A program made the translations under genes and the position numbers. Of a stretch of 64,000 bases of DNA, positions 11,615 through 24,804 are shown one piece after another. The notes beneath the pieces were generated by a model. The model was given only the letters and a program-made list of their open reading frames with translations, ran no database searches and was not told where the DNA came from. Each line of letters opens with the position of its first letter. The stretch's first letter is position 1. This stretch comes from Epiperipatus broadwayi (Eukaryota > Onychophora > Udeonychophora > Euonychophora > Peripatidae): positions 5,001,594 to 5,065,593 of the forward strand of contig JAQFVV010012416.1 in NCBI GenBank assembly GCA_028023455.1, in the 5' to 3' direction.

Positions 11615-13867
11615 ACACCTGAATAGTTTTGAGATAGAAATAACTGTCTTATTGTGGAGAAGAGAAAGAATCATAAATGCCTGAAGACAAGATGGACATT
11701 TAATATTTATGATCGATCAGTTTATAATACTCCAGGTTGGATATGAAATAATAAAAATATTCAAACAACTTCGTTTCTTAAGAGTTCATAAAGAACTTCA
11801 AGCACTATAATTTGAAAAAAAATTTCTACGTAGATCTTTTTTTTTAAAAAAAAAAAAAGTCAGAGGCTTAACATAGACATGATAACTTACTTTGGATTCT
11901 TTAAACTTATTTCTTGACATTGTTGATTGAAACTTCTGTCTTAGACATGACTGATTGAGATAGAGGATCATTAAGCTATTTACTTCTTAAAAAGAAAAAA
12001 AGGAACAACTTGCTCTAGAGAAATGAGCAACATCATCATAACACTGAATAATTTTTAAAATACGTTATCCATAACTAAAACAAAGAATATATATATATTT
12101 CATTACGATTTTTTAAAATGTAAACATGTTCTCACAAAATACCATTTTAATACTAATTTAATGTTTTTCTATTACCATTATCCTTTATAGTCTGCATGGA
12201 AACAATATTAAAATTAATTAAAAGGAATAATAAACCTTGAACTTAGTAACCATAAAAAATAACACATTACCACCAATAATAAATTCGGCAACATATTATA
12301 GAATTAGTACGTCAATTATCATTTGGCCAACTCAAATAAACTTGAGATCTTTATAACCCATTTAGCAACCAATATTGAAGAATGTTATTGTCTATGATTT
12401 AATTATTTAAAAAAAAATACTAAGCTGCTCACAAGCTGAACTGCTATTCGTGTTTCATTTGACAAAGCCTCAAACTCCAAATCATGATCATAAAAGATGT
12501 ATGAATAATTATGTTATGGTACCCTTGGGTTATTATTATTATCATTGAAAAATTGTATCATTTTTTAAATATATTTCTTATAGTATGTGGTGATTAAGTC
12601 TAATAAAGAGAAATTAATTTAGTGATATTAATATAAAATTATCATCTGCTGCATTAATTGTATAACTAATATAAAATATAAAAGGCTCTACAGTTTGAAA
12701 AATAAATAAAAAGAAGAAAAATATTAGAAACCACAAACTTTACATGTAATAATTATACAATTATGAAAGTCTAATCAGTGATAGGGTCCTTGATGCTAGA
12801 ATTATGATTAGTAACTTAAAAAAAAATAAAAACATTAGAAAAAAGCATCAGTTTATAATATGAAGGGAATATAAGTATTACAGACTCATGACAATTGAGC
12901 AAAATTAAATAGTATTAATCTTATTAAAAAACATACTACAATCCCATATTATTTACGAGTAATCTTGTATAGTAGTCTAACTTTTTTTCTTAATTTATCT
13001 AAAAGTAGATCAAAAATAAATTGCAGGAATAACTTATGTGTGATTATTATATAATTATTTTAAGGACAACTTCCTTAACCCTATTATGTTTAGCTGGTAA
13101 AGTTCCCCAACATTAAACTTCTGAATAGTCATATAAATATTACCATAAGATATTATTTAGAAAATTCAAGGCTACTCCTTTGTAATGGCTTCCTGTTCTT
13201 TCACACAATGCTCCATTAGATATTTGAAAAAAAACTGCCTCACAGAAAATCTACAAAAAGCTATTATGCAGATCGGATATGCTAATAACTCAAGATATAG
13301 TTTTACCAATTCAAGTCCACACAGGGACTGGAAATTGCTATGTCTGCAACCGACTTGAGGCAGGCTGTCCAATACGGCTGGAAGAGTCTTACCAGAGCTC
13401 ATAAGGCAGGCTACTTATTAACTGGAAGTGAGTTCCATTACTCAGCACGACTACCTCAACATTCAATTGTATAAACTATATTTATTCATTTGTTTGACTA
13501 ACATGTGTATATTGTTTGTAACTAAGTTGTCATCATTTGTCTGCTGGTTTGGAGCTGAACCTATAAGCATAAGCAAACACAACAACAACCTTCAGCAATA
13601 CCCCAATGAATTTAAAATCAAATTTACAACTCACTTTTAAATGTTAATAGAAATGAGTAAATAATTTAAACATGACTAAAATCAATAAGAAGATAATTAA
13701 TAATTACTAAGAATTGCAAGAAAGATAACTGCAAACAAAAAATCAGTAATTTACTAATAAATTTTCTAAGACAAAACAATGTATATATAACACAAGGAAT
13801 ATTGAAAATAAAACCATTAAGCATCACATGAAGCACCATTCTTTATGCTTACACAAGTGTTTACGCA

Positions 13868-14010
13868 ACTCTCCATACACTGGCGCCACTCAGAGCAAGC
13901 CAGAATAATCAATGAATGCAAAAAGGTTTATAAAAATCATTTATGCACAAACCTTCTTGCATCCTCTGATTAATCTGGCTTGCACCGATTGGCGCTACTG
14001 TATGGAGAGT
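13868..14010. repeat. Foldback MITE-like element
   Basis: A 143-bp palindrome: it begins ACTCTCCATACACTGGCGCCA and ends with the imperfect complement TGGCGCTACTGTATGGAGAGT, with arms containing AGCCAGAATAATCAATG and its complement. Relatives occur at 10950-11070 and 55100-55240. It has no coding capacity. Confidence 0.75.
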
Positions 14011-14479
14011 TTAGCCTCTGTGGAATATTGAAAATATTTAAAAATAATGCATTAAGAAGAATCGAATATTTTGAGTTTTGTAAAATGATACAAAAAAGAA
14101 TTAAAAATGATATAAAGAATTAATTAGCAAGGAAAGGTATAAAATAGAATGAAAGTCTTAAGAGTATAAAACAACAGCTTGGTATTGCAGGAAAAAGTTA
14201 TTATCTTAGTAATAAAAAGAAAAAATGGCCTTTCTGATAAAAAAAAAAAGGAGAAGGAAAGACATTCATGAAATGTGTGTATAAGAGTTCAACAAAGAAT
14301 TATAAACTGATAAGAACAAAAAAAAAACCAAATTAACTGTGACAAGTACAGCATCTTTTGGACTATCCCACATATGAAGAAGGGAAAAAACTCCATGAAA
14401 TAATAGCCTTATTATTGATGTATTAAAAGAAACAGGTGAAGATATAAAAAACACTGTTAGCAAAGTTACATACTAACTA

Positions 14480-15720
14480 TCTAAATGATAAGATGTGCCA
14501 AATGATTGGAAGAATGTAGTAGCAATACTGATAATTAAAATAAAGATGATATTACTCTTTACCAAGATATTTACAACTCATATACTATGAACTTTGGATT
14601 TAAATAATTCAAAAAAATCAAAGTAGATTTAAAAGTAATTTTAGCACAGTGGATCCTATCCAAGTTTGAAAGAAATTATAGAAACAATCAATGAATATAA
14701 AATGCTATTATATTTGGACTTAGAGATAATGAAAATCATTTCGTTTTATAAGAATTTCCACAATGAGAAAAGCTTTGGATCAAGATATGTACCTGAGATC
14801 AAGATATAGCCCAAATATTGTCATTTTCTGCAAAATATTTATTAAAATGCAACAGCAGTTATTAAATTGCATAAAGATATAAACAAGATTACCTCTGATA
14901 AAGATGTACAACTGGATGATTCCGTATCTCAAAAAAAACTTTTTACACCAGATTTACAAGAAGTATTTTATAGATTAAAATAAAAATGCATGGGGATTAT
15001 TTAAGCCATCTAGATTTTGCTAATGATGTTATTGTTCTTGTGAGTAATAGTTCCACGTTTCAGAAAATGTTGCAAGAGTTATTACAGGAAAGTAAAAAAG
15101 GAGGACTAAAGAAAATAAAGATTGATACACATAAATTAGAGAAGTAGCAACTACAAATATCTTGATCAGGTTATTAACACAGATGAAAACATAATGGATG
15201 AAATTAATCACAGAATTAAACTAGGAGTGCTTATGGTAGAAATAACTTACTATTAAAAGGAATAAGCCTATGTTTTTAATATATATGTTTAACAAATTCT
15301 TACTTGTAGATTTGAGAATTGAACCCTTAAGGGATGAGCAATACATAGACTTCTGGCCACATAACAAACTATGAAATCATATTTTAGGAATAACAAGGAA
15401 ATATCAAAAACAAAATACATGGTTGGGAAAGCAAATAGGTAGCATTGACATTATTGAAAAAAATCTAATAAGTAAAATGGAGCTCATCTAAATATGTTAT
15501 TAGAAGAGAAAATAATAGATGGATGGTTGATGTTTTAAATTGTATTCCAAGAGATTTTAAAAGGCTTATAAAGAGACTATATGGAAGATGAATAGATGAA
15601 ATAAAAAAATTGTTGGTCTGGTGTGGAGAAGAGACTCTAGATTAGAAAAACTGCATCAAATTTGAAAAGCTATTAATCCATAGAGGATTGATGATATTTG
15701 AAAATGATGATATTGGCATA
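14480..15720 (+). pseudogene. Decayed RTE-like LINE reverse transcriptase
   Basis: Conceptual pieces in changing frames follow the order of a non-LTR reverse transcriptase: VPNDWKN near the start, a palm-like segment HLDFANDVIVLVSNSS around 15010 (FADD replaced by FAND), LQELLQESKKGGLK, and near the end RRENNRWMVDVLN, KRLIKRLYGR and a WCGEETLD segment typical of the RTE-type C-terminus. Many stops and frameshifts show it is dead. Confidence 0.55.
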
Positions 15721-16139
15721 TTCAAAATTTTAGCTTTTATATATTTATATATGAAAAATTGAGTTAATTTCCATATTCTGTTTTAAAATATATTGTATAT
15801 ATATATATATCCATATTGAAATAAGCAAACAGTTTACACTTTGTGGCTAATTGTTCTAAATAAAAATATATAAAATGCGCTAACACGCACAAGTACATAA
15901 ATCCAGAAAAGTATATATTATTTTTATTTTAATATATATATTTAATCAAATGGCTAAGCGCTTTCAAGGGTCAAAGCCCTCATATTCATAGCCATTTTGT
16001 AAAAATATTAGAAATTGATTAGGAGCGATGTAAATTTATGCAAATGAAATAATTATGCATTCCATTTCTTGAATATTTTGTAGCAAGAGTCTTTTCTATT
16101 TATGGCATCGCCATCTCTAGAGATAAAGTAAGCCTCTTT

Positions 16140-16375
16140 TAGCCATATTATATATTAGATATTGCTAGAAGAGATGATAATAAATGGACAGTTGAAATCT
16201 TAAACTGAATTCCAAAAGATTATAAAAGACCTAGAAGAAGATCACATGTGAGGTGGATGGATGAAATAAGGAAGTATGCTGGGGTGATGTGGAGAAGAGA
16301 ATCCAGAGATCGGAAAAGATGGACAAAACTTGGAGAAACCTTCATATTGCAGTGGATCAATAATGGTTGAAAATG
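16140..16375 (+). pseudogene. LINE 3' coding end (RTE-like)
   Basis: One frame reads ARRDDNKWTVEILN, a stop, IPKDYKRPRRR, VRWMDEIRKYAG, RRESRDRKRWTKLGE. This is the conserved carboxy terminus of RTE-like LINEs, here with one in-frame stop. It is better preserved than the remnant at 14480-15720 and is probably a separate insertion. Confidence 0.65.
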
Positions 16376-16689
16376 ATAATGATATATATTCATGTTTGTA
16401 GATATTAGAATTAATAGTTATTATTTAAAAATTTAATTTCAGCAGCATGTAGGTGGTGCTTTAATAACAACAAAGTTTATGTGAAGTTAAACGATTATAT
16501 TGATGAATTAATATTGCATATTCTTTTAATTCAGAAAAATAATAAACTCACAATGGCTAGAGAATTCAAGAATGCAAGATTAATAGTATTGTACATAAAA
16601 TTACATCCTAAATTAAAAAACTACCTGCGTTTTATATAAATATATGTTAATTCTAATATTCTCATGGATAAATGATGAATTCATAGTAT

Positions 16690-17370
16690 TGTTTTGGAGA
16701 GCTTCCATGCGATAAAAATATAATAGCTAAGTAGCTAACATTTTAGCACAATAACAAGTATTTTCCTCAGAACTTCTTTCTCAAATCGTAAAAATGTGTA
16801 TGGTAAGATTTAAAATCATTATTTTTTTCTTTTGCTATTCTCAACTCATTCTCAAATTCTATTGGGTGAAAAGTTTAAAAATATTTTATCCTCCAATAGC
16901 TTTTTCCAAATACTGTTAATTTTCTTTAATTCACATTTTTCATTTATGCTCTTAAACCTTTTAGAAATCTTTATAGCTTCCCTTAGCAGTTTCTTGTCAT
17001 ATTGTTCAATTTTTTGCCAAAATATGTGTTTTATTAAAATCGATGCCATGTTTAGTTAATTTAATGTCTGAATAAATGGCTGGTAAATTATATTTTTCTC
17101 TAATTGCCAAAATGTGATCTTCCTTTCTTAAGTTTATTCTATGATTGGTCTGTCCATTGTATGAATGTAAACAAACTCCACAAGGAATTTCATATATACC
17201 ATGGTATTTCAAAGGAATTTTCTCTTTAGAGCATGGAAATACTTCATTAATTTATTTAAATGTAGTACAAATTGTGTTGATATTATTTTTCTTTAAAACA
17301 TTACCAATTTTATCAGTAACTCCCTTTATATATGGCAGAACATATGTATGTATAATGTATATCTAAATAC
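16690..17370 (-). pseudogene. Penelope-like element, GIY-YIG endonuclease remnant
   Basis: On the minus strand 17006-17212 reads YHGIYEIPCGVCLHSYNGQT, the GIY...YxG core of the GIY-YIG endonuclease that ends Penelope-like ORFs, followed by the conserved H and a DFNKTHILAKN segment. A frameshift moves the reading into 16852-17049 (KKLLREAIKISKRF). The distal part, around 16730-16800, contains a GAGGAAAATACTTGTTATTGTGCT segment on the minus strand that matches the termini of the foldback at 32383-32952, so both belong to one family. Confidence 0.7.
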
Positions 17371-17589
17371 TTCTAGAACCTATAATTAATACTCTTTCAT
17401 TTTAAATATATAGTTATAGAAACTGAAAAAAATATGCTAATGGTCCTAATATTCAGTTTAATCCAAACAGATCTCTTCAGTTATGCTAAATCAAATAGAA
17501 TATAAATGAGATTTGTTTAACAAGAAAAAGAAAAACTATTATATATAAAAGAGTTACTGATATATCATCATGATTTTCAAAAATTATTG

Positions 17590-17990
17590 ATTCACTGCAG
17601 GATGAAAATTTCTCCGAATTTAATCCTGTTTCTCTTATTTGTAGTCTCTTTTCTCTACATCACATCAGTAAACTTACTTATCACCCATCCATTTCATGTT
17701 GTCTCTTTTGCAATTTCTTGGGATCTAGTTTAAAATTTTAATTGTCCATCTATTATCATTCCTTCTGGCAATATGTCCGAATCAGATCCACTTCAGTCTT
17801 TTAATTCTCTCAATGTAGTCAGTAATACTGTCCGTTTTCCCACCCACATATTTCATTTTCGATTCCTTCTTGTTACTCCTAATATACATCTATCCATATT
17901 TCATTGAGTGGTTTGATTGCTCTTCTGTTAAGTGCCCAAGTCTCAGATCCATACGTAAGAACTGGTAAAACAAATTTATTAAAAACCTTC
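17590..17990 (-). pseudogene. LINE C-terminal fragment
   Basis: Minus-strand conceptual translation from about 17985 downward gives FVLPVLTYGSETWALNRRAI, the segment that follows the palm domain in many non-LTR reverse transcriptases, then KPLNEIWIDV and frames broken by stops. The orientation is opposite to the LINE pieces at 14480-16375. Confidence 0.6.
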
Positions 17991-18473
17991 CTGTTTAAAC
18001 ACACAGACATATTTTCTTCAATAAATATTGACTCATTAATAAATTTATAGTCAATAGCTAAAATTAAAAGAACTATAATAACTTGCGATTTAACAAAAAG
18101 GGATTAATAATCATTTAGAACTTATAAAGGTCCACTACTATATAAAAAAAAGTGCTGCTAAAAATATAGTATCTATAAACCAGAAGTAAGTAATCTGCTT
18201 CATACAAGAGCAGCGACATATAAGAAATTTGAAAAGTTATATTTGGCCTGACCTAATTAGTTAGCTTGAAGTTAGAATGTCACTGGCATATATTTTCTAA
18301 TATCCATAAGCATATAATTGAATGTAGAAAAGTTAATTGTAGTTTCTATAAATAAAAGAGTGCATGAGTAAAACAAAAGAGATGAAGAATTAATAAAAGA
18401 GGAAGATTGTCATGCATATATAATGAGTTATATTTATTCCTTAATATTGATTTTTCCCTTCATTTGTGTTTGC

Positions 18474-18665
18474 AATTCAAATTTGCATGTGTTCGTTTAT
18501 CTGTATAACAAAACTTTCTTTTTCACAGTCTAAAGCTTAGAGTACTTTCAATGAAGTTCACCATAATCGTAATTCTCTTTGTTGAAAGTGCGCTACGCTT
18601 TAGATTATAAAGAAGAAAGAAACCACTTCATTAAGCGAACGAACAAATGTATGCAAATTTGAATT
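18474..18665. repeat. Inverted repeat / hairpin
   Basis: The left end AATTCAAATTTGCAT pairs with the right end ATGCAAATTTGAATT, and inner blocks such as CAGTCTAAAGC..ACTTTCAA pair with TTGAAAGT..GCTTTAGATT. This is an imperfect foldback of about 190 bp without a reading frame. Confidence 0.6.
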
Positions 18666-19252
18666 TAATCTTTAATACATTTATATTCTGTATATAAAAT
18701 TTAAAAAATATATTAATTTAAGTAATACATGTAGATAAATAATATTAAATCTTCAACACATCACTTAATGTAATCTCTATTTTTATTCTGTGTTATCACA
18801 TGATGAAATAAAAAAAATAAATTATTTTCACAACATGTGGCAACAGGGAATAAAAATTACAATAGGTGGTGCACTGAATGTTTAATATTACAAATTTAAA
18901 ATGTGTTCATTATATATATGCTTAAAGAATTTATCATCACATTTTAAATATTTAAAATATCAATATATAAAAATAAATAATAGCTTAAGCCAGCTTACAG
19001 CATATATGCCATCCTCAGTACATTTATTAATTATATTTACATTTTCTATTATTTTTTCACAGCAATGTCAAACAAGGAAATCTTATAAAAATCCAAAGTT
19101 TTAAGGATAGGTGGATATTCTTTATCATTTGTGGACAATATGATTGTTATTTATTGATGACATATGAGGAATTAGTTTACTGCCATCTGAAATTCATATA
19201 CATTAACTATGTCTATTTGATATATATAATCAACACCCTTTAAAAAACTTAC

Positions 19253-19336
19253 CGTAGTAACAAGTGCATTTTTCACAGGGATCTGTAGATGTAACAACTG
19301 CCTGATTAGCATAAATAAAATTATTGTACATGCAGC
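19253..19336 (-). CDS. VWC gene exon 10: N-terminal half of VWC domain 7, shifted donor
   Basis: An 84-bp exon with acceptor TTTAG and donor GTAAGT. It encodes GCMYNNFIYANQ and ends DPCEKCTCYY plus one base, so it leaves in phase 1. All other split domains cross this point in phase 0, one residue after C4. Aligning CTCYYGNVEC with the sister CTCRNGRVDC places this intron 4 bp further downstream. C1-C4 are intact and the joint to the next exon (G|GA) is in frame. Confidence 0.88.
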
Positions 19337-22300
19337 CTAAATTAAACATAAAAATTATATACATATAAAAATTAATTTGTAATTATTAAAAAATATGATA
19401 ATTAATAAGCAAAACTGATTTAAAAAAAAATAGAATAAAATCTTAATATATATTTTTAAGAGATGTTTTTTTTTAAAAAAAAAATAATTTAATTTCATTT
19501 TCAATATGTTACAATTTTTTTTCTAGTTTTAACTATCTTTGAAACTAATCCTATATTATAATTTGAAAGCTTTAAAAAAAACATGGAAGTTTATATGTTT
19601 GTAAAAGATTGCAAAATTATTTTTGAAAGTTTTACAACAACATAAACATCTATAGCTAGTTCATAATCTTTGTCAACTCCATCGCCTTCATATCTAAATC
19701 TCCCTTATCTGTTCCCAAACCCAACATAAAAAACAATAACCCACTTTCTGTAAAATTACCTGGTTTACATTTAGTCTTCCATAACTTCATTATTTGTACC
19801 CTTTCTGCTTTCAAGCATTTACATTGAATCAACATATGCCTAATATTTTCTATGCCTTCCTTATACAACATGCAGACTAAATCATCCACATTTTTCCATT
19901 TACATGTATATTCTCTTGTTGCTAAAGATCTCGTTCGAGCCTTAAACAGTAAACTACTTTCCTTGCTATTATCATAAATTAACTCGCACCCAATGTTCCG
20001 TTTACTTCTATATATATTTAAACTATTTTTACTCTCCATACTAGTTCTCCATCTCTCCAATTCCCTATTCTTTATTAATGTATCTATTCTTCTATCCCAT
20101 TCTATACCACTATAACACTCAACAATCCTCCTAACACAATCATCCCACCTCTTGTACAAGTATACTGATATAAATTCTTTATCTAAATCTTCTGCATACT
20201 GCAGTACCTTTCTCACCCATCTTGTTGCCTGCCCTTAATTTTCCATTCCCCACTCTAAGTTTTCCCATATTCTGTTCCATCCCATTTCCATAACATAATC
20301 TTTGTCAACTCTATAGCCTCAATATCTAATTCCCTCTTATCTTTTTCATTTAGTGATGTGATGTGATACCATCTCTCCTAAGCTAAAGTAATCAAAAAAT
20401 CCTAGTTAATGCACAATAACAAAAAAGGGAAATTCGGTTAAATATATTATAAATCACCCAGAGTAACAACATTATTTATTGAGCATTTTTATGACTGATT
20501 TTTCCAAAATGATACATCAATTGGAAACTCAATATTTATATAAAAATAATACTTAATCAATGAATTAGAGATCAAAAGTGATTCAATAAAATATATAAAG
20601 GGTAGTTGAATAAAATAAAAACTTGTAATATGCATGTAACAGAATTAACATGGTATAATTACACATATGTATATTATTTGAAGATAGTAAGCAACAGATT
20701 ATAGTTAAAGCAAAATATGAAAATATCAATATAATGAACAATGAAAGAGAATTAATTTCTTTCTTTTATATGATATATATATATGAAAATTTAATTTTCA
20801 TAGCAGAAAAATTAAATTAAATACTAAAGAAATCAAGAAGGAAATAAAAGATATATCTTGAGGAGTAGTTAAAAAAGAATTTAAATCATAGAATTGTTTT
20901 AAAAAAAAATCAGTTTGATTTAATATATGATAGAATAAAACTGAGAAATGGTAAAAACGTGATTTGTATGATAGAATAATAAACCGAAATCTCATTAAAT
21001 GAAAAAAAAAATCTAGGTAAAATAAGTTATATAGTAAGAAAGGAAGAAGTTATATAAGTTGAATTGTTATAATAAAAAAAATGGCAGACGAAAAAAATTG
21101 ACAAAATTTCAGATGTATTATAAAAAGTTACGAGAGAAAACGGTTTGAAAAATATTAGTTGAGTTATGAGATTACAAAAGTGACTACTAGATTTTTTTAA
21201 AGAAATATGATTCCATTTTAACAAGAACCAATTCAGTGATACATGTTGGCATTACAGCAATTAATTTAACATTAAAGATGTTAAAGTGTTCAAAGTCTTA
21301 TTATTTCCAATAAATTATACAATTTCTAATTAAAGAGATTAGATTTAAGATAAAGAAATATAAACATTAAAATGATGAGAATTATTTAAAAAGAGAGAGG
21401 AAGAAAGATTAATATCTGTTTCTGTGTGACCAAGTTCAACGTTCAACCAGCTTCTCATCAACCTATTATAAAACATAAAATATGGATCAGAAAAACAAGT
21501 CAAATGAGAAGAAAAGCAACCAAAAATGTTGGAAACCAATCAAAAAGAAAGGAAGAACTCTAAATGCGATCTGCTATCTGCAAACCTCAATGCATATAAA
21601 TACAAGTAACTAGACATGCACTTGTTTAAGGTATACTAAGAATCAATCATGCCAAAATGATGAATTATCATAAACTTGGTTATCAGTAACATGGAAATCA
21701 ATCCATAAGTCCACGCAGAAATATTGTTTATTTCCAATACAGTCCAAACTCAGTAATGCTACTCATTTATAAACTACTTGTAATCGAAAATTATATCTTT
21801 ACAAAATGTCTGTGAAAGCACATCATCAAATCTAAATAAATTATGTATGAATTACATTCTTATTGAAAATCAAGAGTTGTTTCATGAGTTACTTGTTCAA
21901 CTATAATAATTTTATTGGCTGCGAAAAAACATTTCATAAGAGTAAATAAACTCTATTCCTTAGTTTGAAAAAAAAAAAAAGATATAAAAAATTAGATAAT
22001 TGATGAATGTTGGATAACTGAAGAAATTAATAGTAATATAAAAATTAGAATAAAAATTGCAGTAAATGAACAGCTTTCTAACAAAGGCATGAGGTTATTC
22101 TGTAGACTATTAAAATCAAAATTTGGAGGAAAAAAAAAACTACTTACTGGCGTTGGGTTATTTTTTTTTCAAGAAGATAAAAGTGTAGAAGAAACGACTG
22201 TTATAAACTAAACATGTTTTGTTTGTTCAAAATTTATATATGAATCAGACAAAATTTGGAAGATTAAATAGATGATTTTAGAGGAGGTACATGTAAATAG

Positions 22301-23072
22301 GGAGAAGAGTTAACACTGAGATATTAACTATTTTGTTTGATACATATTTAGTTAACTATTAATTGTTATATTGATAATAGTAAAATTAATATTGGAAGTA
22401 GAAAGATTAATTATATTAGATTGGGTCATGATAATGCTTTTAAATATTTGGGAATTTGAATAAATGACAAAATAAGTAATAAAATAGAGTAAAATTTGCA
22501 ATTTTTATAAGGTCATGAGATTATTTTGTAACTTGGTAAAATCAGAATTAAGAAAAAACAGTTGGCAGATGTTTCATTTGGAGTGTGATCTAATATGGAA
22601 CAGAGACATATAGACATTTTAAAAAAAGGGAACTTTTAAAATATAACTTAGGAGGAGAATGAAAAAAATTAACTGGAATTATAGGATTAGCAATTGTATA
22701 TGAATTTAAAGAGTAAATGAAATAGGATTAATTATTGAACTAATTGTAAATAGAAATAGAATTGAGCATTCACTTTAAGACACAAAAATCATCAAGATAC
22801 GTTGAAAGAAACTGTAAAGAAAAACATTAAAAAAAAAGTGGAGAAAAAACTAAGTAATTTACGATCATAGATAGATATGTGTATTTGAAAAAAGAACAAA
22901 AGACAGAAAGGCATAAGAAATCTATATAGTTTGGTATTGTGGAGTCTAATTAGACAAATAATCAATAAAAAACTGAAACTGCTCACAATTATCATATATT
23001 ACATGTACACTTCAAGCAAAAAATCTTATCATGAATCTTATAACATAATATAATTATAAATAAAATAAATAC
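19337..23072. other. Intron between exons 10 and 9
   Basis: About 3.7 kb. It holds the LINE ORF2 end at 19640-20345. The stretch 22010-22760 has faint LINE-like wording (for example GHDNAFKYLGI) but is too decayed to assign. I recognise nothing else. Confidence 0.5.
19640..20345 (-). pseudogene. LINE ORF2 C-terminus with zinc-knuckle-like motif
   Basis: A 186-residue open frame (19656-20216) reads through a non-LTR retrotransposon carboxy terminus: YRSKRNIGCELIY, SLLFKARTRSLATREYTCKW, then a C...C...H...C arrangement (VCMLYKEGIENIRHMLIQC) and a tail ending ELTKIMN. The frame is open at its 5' end only after a stop near 20218; the part upstream (WNRIWENLEWG) continues the similarity. Between 20290 and 20345 the 3' end recurs (ATAATCTTTGTCAACTC), so a second truncated copy abuts it. 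Confidence 0.62.
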
Positions 23073-23249
23073 CTTCACATTCAGGGCAGCACTTATTTTG
23101 TCGATGAACAGGGTGTCGACAGTGAATTTTACACTCTTCTCGATTACAGCTAATATGACCTTGCATGCATAAACAAATCTGACAAGAATCAGAGGGATTT
23201 TCCCATTGAGTATTATGTTCGTGACGGACGCCATATTCATCGGTACAAC
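23073..23249 (-). CDS. VWC gene exon 9: complete VWC domain 6
   Basis: A second symmetrical phase 1-1 exon (177 bp) carrying a whole VWC module. It reads GCTDEYGVRHEHNTQW, then CQICLC, then a second half starting GHISC and closing NKCCPEC; all ten cysteines are present. Acceptor TTTTTAG, donor GTATTT. Because this and the preceding exon are the only one-domain exons, they may derive from a single exon duplication or a shared intron loss; the sequence alone does not decide. Confidence 0.9.
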
Positions 23250-24322
23250 CTAAAAACAATCAAACATATATCTTTGTTACCTTTTTGTAAGCCAACACAA
23301 AATGTTCTAAAAATTGAATTTTGAATATTCAGATTTTCCAAAGTTAAGTTTAAAAAATGGAATGGTTTATTGCTCAGAATATAAAATTCAAAAAGTAGAA
23401 ATGATGGTGCTAAGCTGTGGTCCATGAGTATTGAACTCCACAATCAACTAATCTACAACTGCATCAAATCATGCATGGTTTCAAAGTTAAATAAAGTTAA
23501 TTCAAATACTTTTATTTCAACTTAATTTTCCTATAAAGATGCCTGTGGATTTTCCTCAAGAAATATTTTATCTTAACAGACAAAAATTTAAATTCCATGC
23601 AAAAGAATTTCGATAACAAATTTGTGAAAAAGACAATAATTTTGAATTACTATATGAAAATGATGTAAATTTATGTATTTAACCTATGCTTTAAAAAAAA
23701 ATACATATTTGCAAACCTGAGATATTCCAACATCTCGTGATATTACTACATCTTTAAATCAGCTATCACATGCATAAACTACATGGTTTGTGGCATATGG
23801 TAGATGCTGCTAAATTCTATTTCTAAAGCAAGCAAACATAGTAAACATTTTTGATCCTAAATCTGATAATACGATTTCTTGGAATAATGAGGAATCAAAT
23901 CCAAATGACTTTACTGTCGAATCGGGAGCAAATTAAATTATTTGGGATCTTATTCATGCCTATTTATTACTCCATGCATCTTCAGATTTTCAAAGAGTTT
24001 CTTGAACATTTAAAATGGGGATCTTGATGTGATTGAAAATGTCGAATTATTTTGAGGTGGATCTGATTTATTTGACAGTCTTTCATATATTTTCTGCTCA
24101 TCTTCTGATATCTAGAGAAGGAAATCACTGCAAGGAAGTGAACTTGAATATTCCAATATTTTCCATGGCCATATTCAATTGGGTATTCATAAATTTAATG
24201 TGATGATTTTTCATCAAATAGGGGCATAATAACCAGAAGTAGAATATGCTAACACTAAAAATACTGTGTTTGAATATGTCAGCCAGCTTTCCAAGAAGAT
24301 TGCTTTAATGATTATTTCAGAT

Positions 24323-24803
24323 TGCTATATATATATATAAAAGTGGATTTGAATTATACAAATAAAAGGATTCAAGAAATCCCTGGGGCAATTGATAACT
24401 TTTATCTAGTAAGAATTTACTTACATCTATAAGTGGACCCTTCTGATTGGAGATAAGCCTCGCTCTCGGAGTTTAGAGATTTCATTGGTAAAAATAGACT
24501 TTAGAGAACAATAGCGAGATACAGAGAGAGGAAAACGCCTTCCCAGGAATCCGTGCAGTCGCACTTGAGTTCCACGACCAGGGAAGAAGGAATAATTTAC
24601 TCGTCAGAGAATAATCGGATAGGATATAAGAGCCGACGGATAAGGCAACAACTTCGGGAGATTGATACCGTAGTGCAGTGCAGCACTAAGATACATAGAG
24701 AGCCTCGATTAAGGCCGGATAATCCCCGCAGTGTTCATAATCCTAACCCGGTCTATAGTGTAACTTCTCGATCATTTTCCATGGCGAATTTCAAGACATA
24801 TCA
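24323..24803 (+). repeat. 5' LTR of Ty3/Gypsy element
   Basis: Starts TGCTATATATA and ends ACATATCA directly before the primer-binding region. It matches the 3' LTR along its length except for about twelve substitutions and a shorter TA run. The 97-residue open frame inside it also occurs in the 3' LTR and is a by-product of the LTR, not a gene. Confidence 0.95.
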
Positions 24804-24804
24804 T

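Larger units (their letters stand above)
10323..19252. other. Intron between exons 11 and 10
   Basis: About 8.9 kb. It contains a MITE-like half copy (10950-11070), a minimal tRNA-Gly SINE (11540-11614), a related foldback (13868-14010), LINE debris (14480-15720, 16140-16375, 17590-17990), a Penelope GIY-YIG remnant (16690-17370) and a hairpin (18474-18665). In 11630-13860 and 18670-19250 I see only AT-rich sequence. Confidence 0.6.

Noticed and set aside
23720-24310. Slightly less AT-rich stretch upstream of the Gypsy element that might hide an exon or transposon.
   Set aside because: No open frame, repeat boundary or VWC-like cysteine pattern on either strand could be supported.
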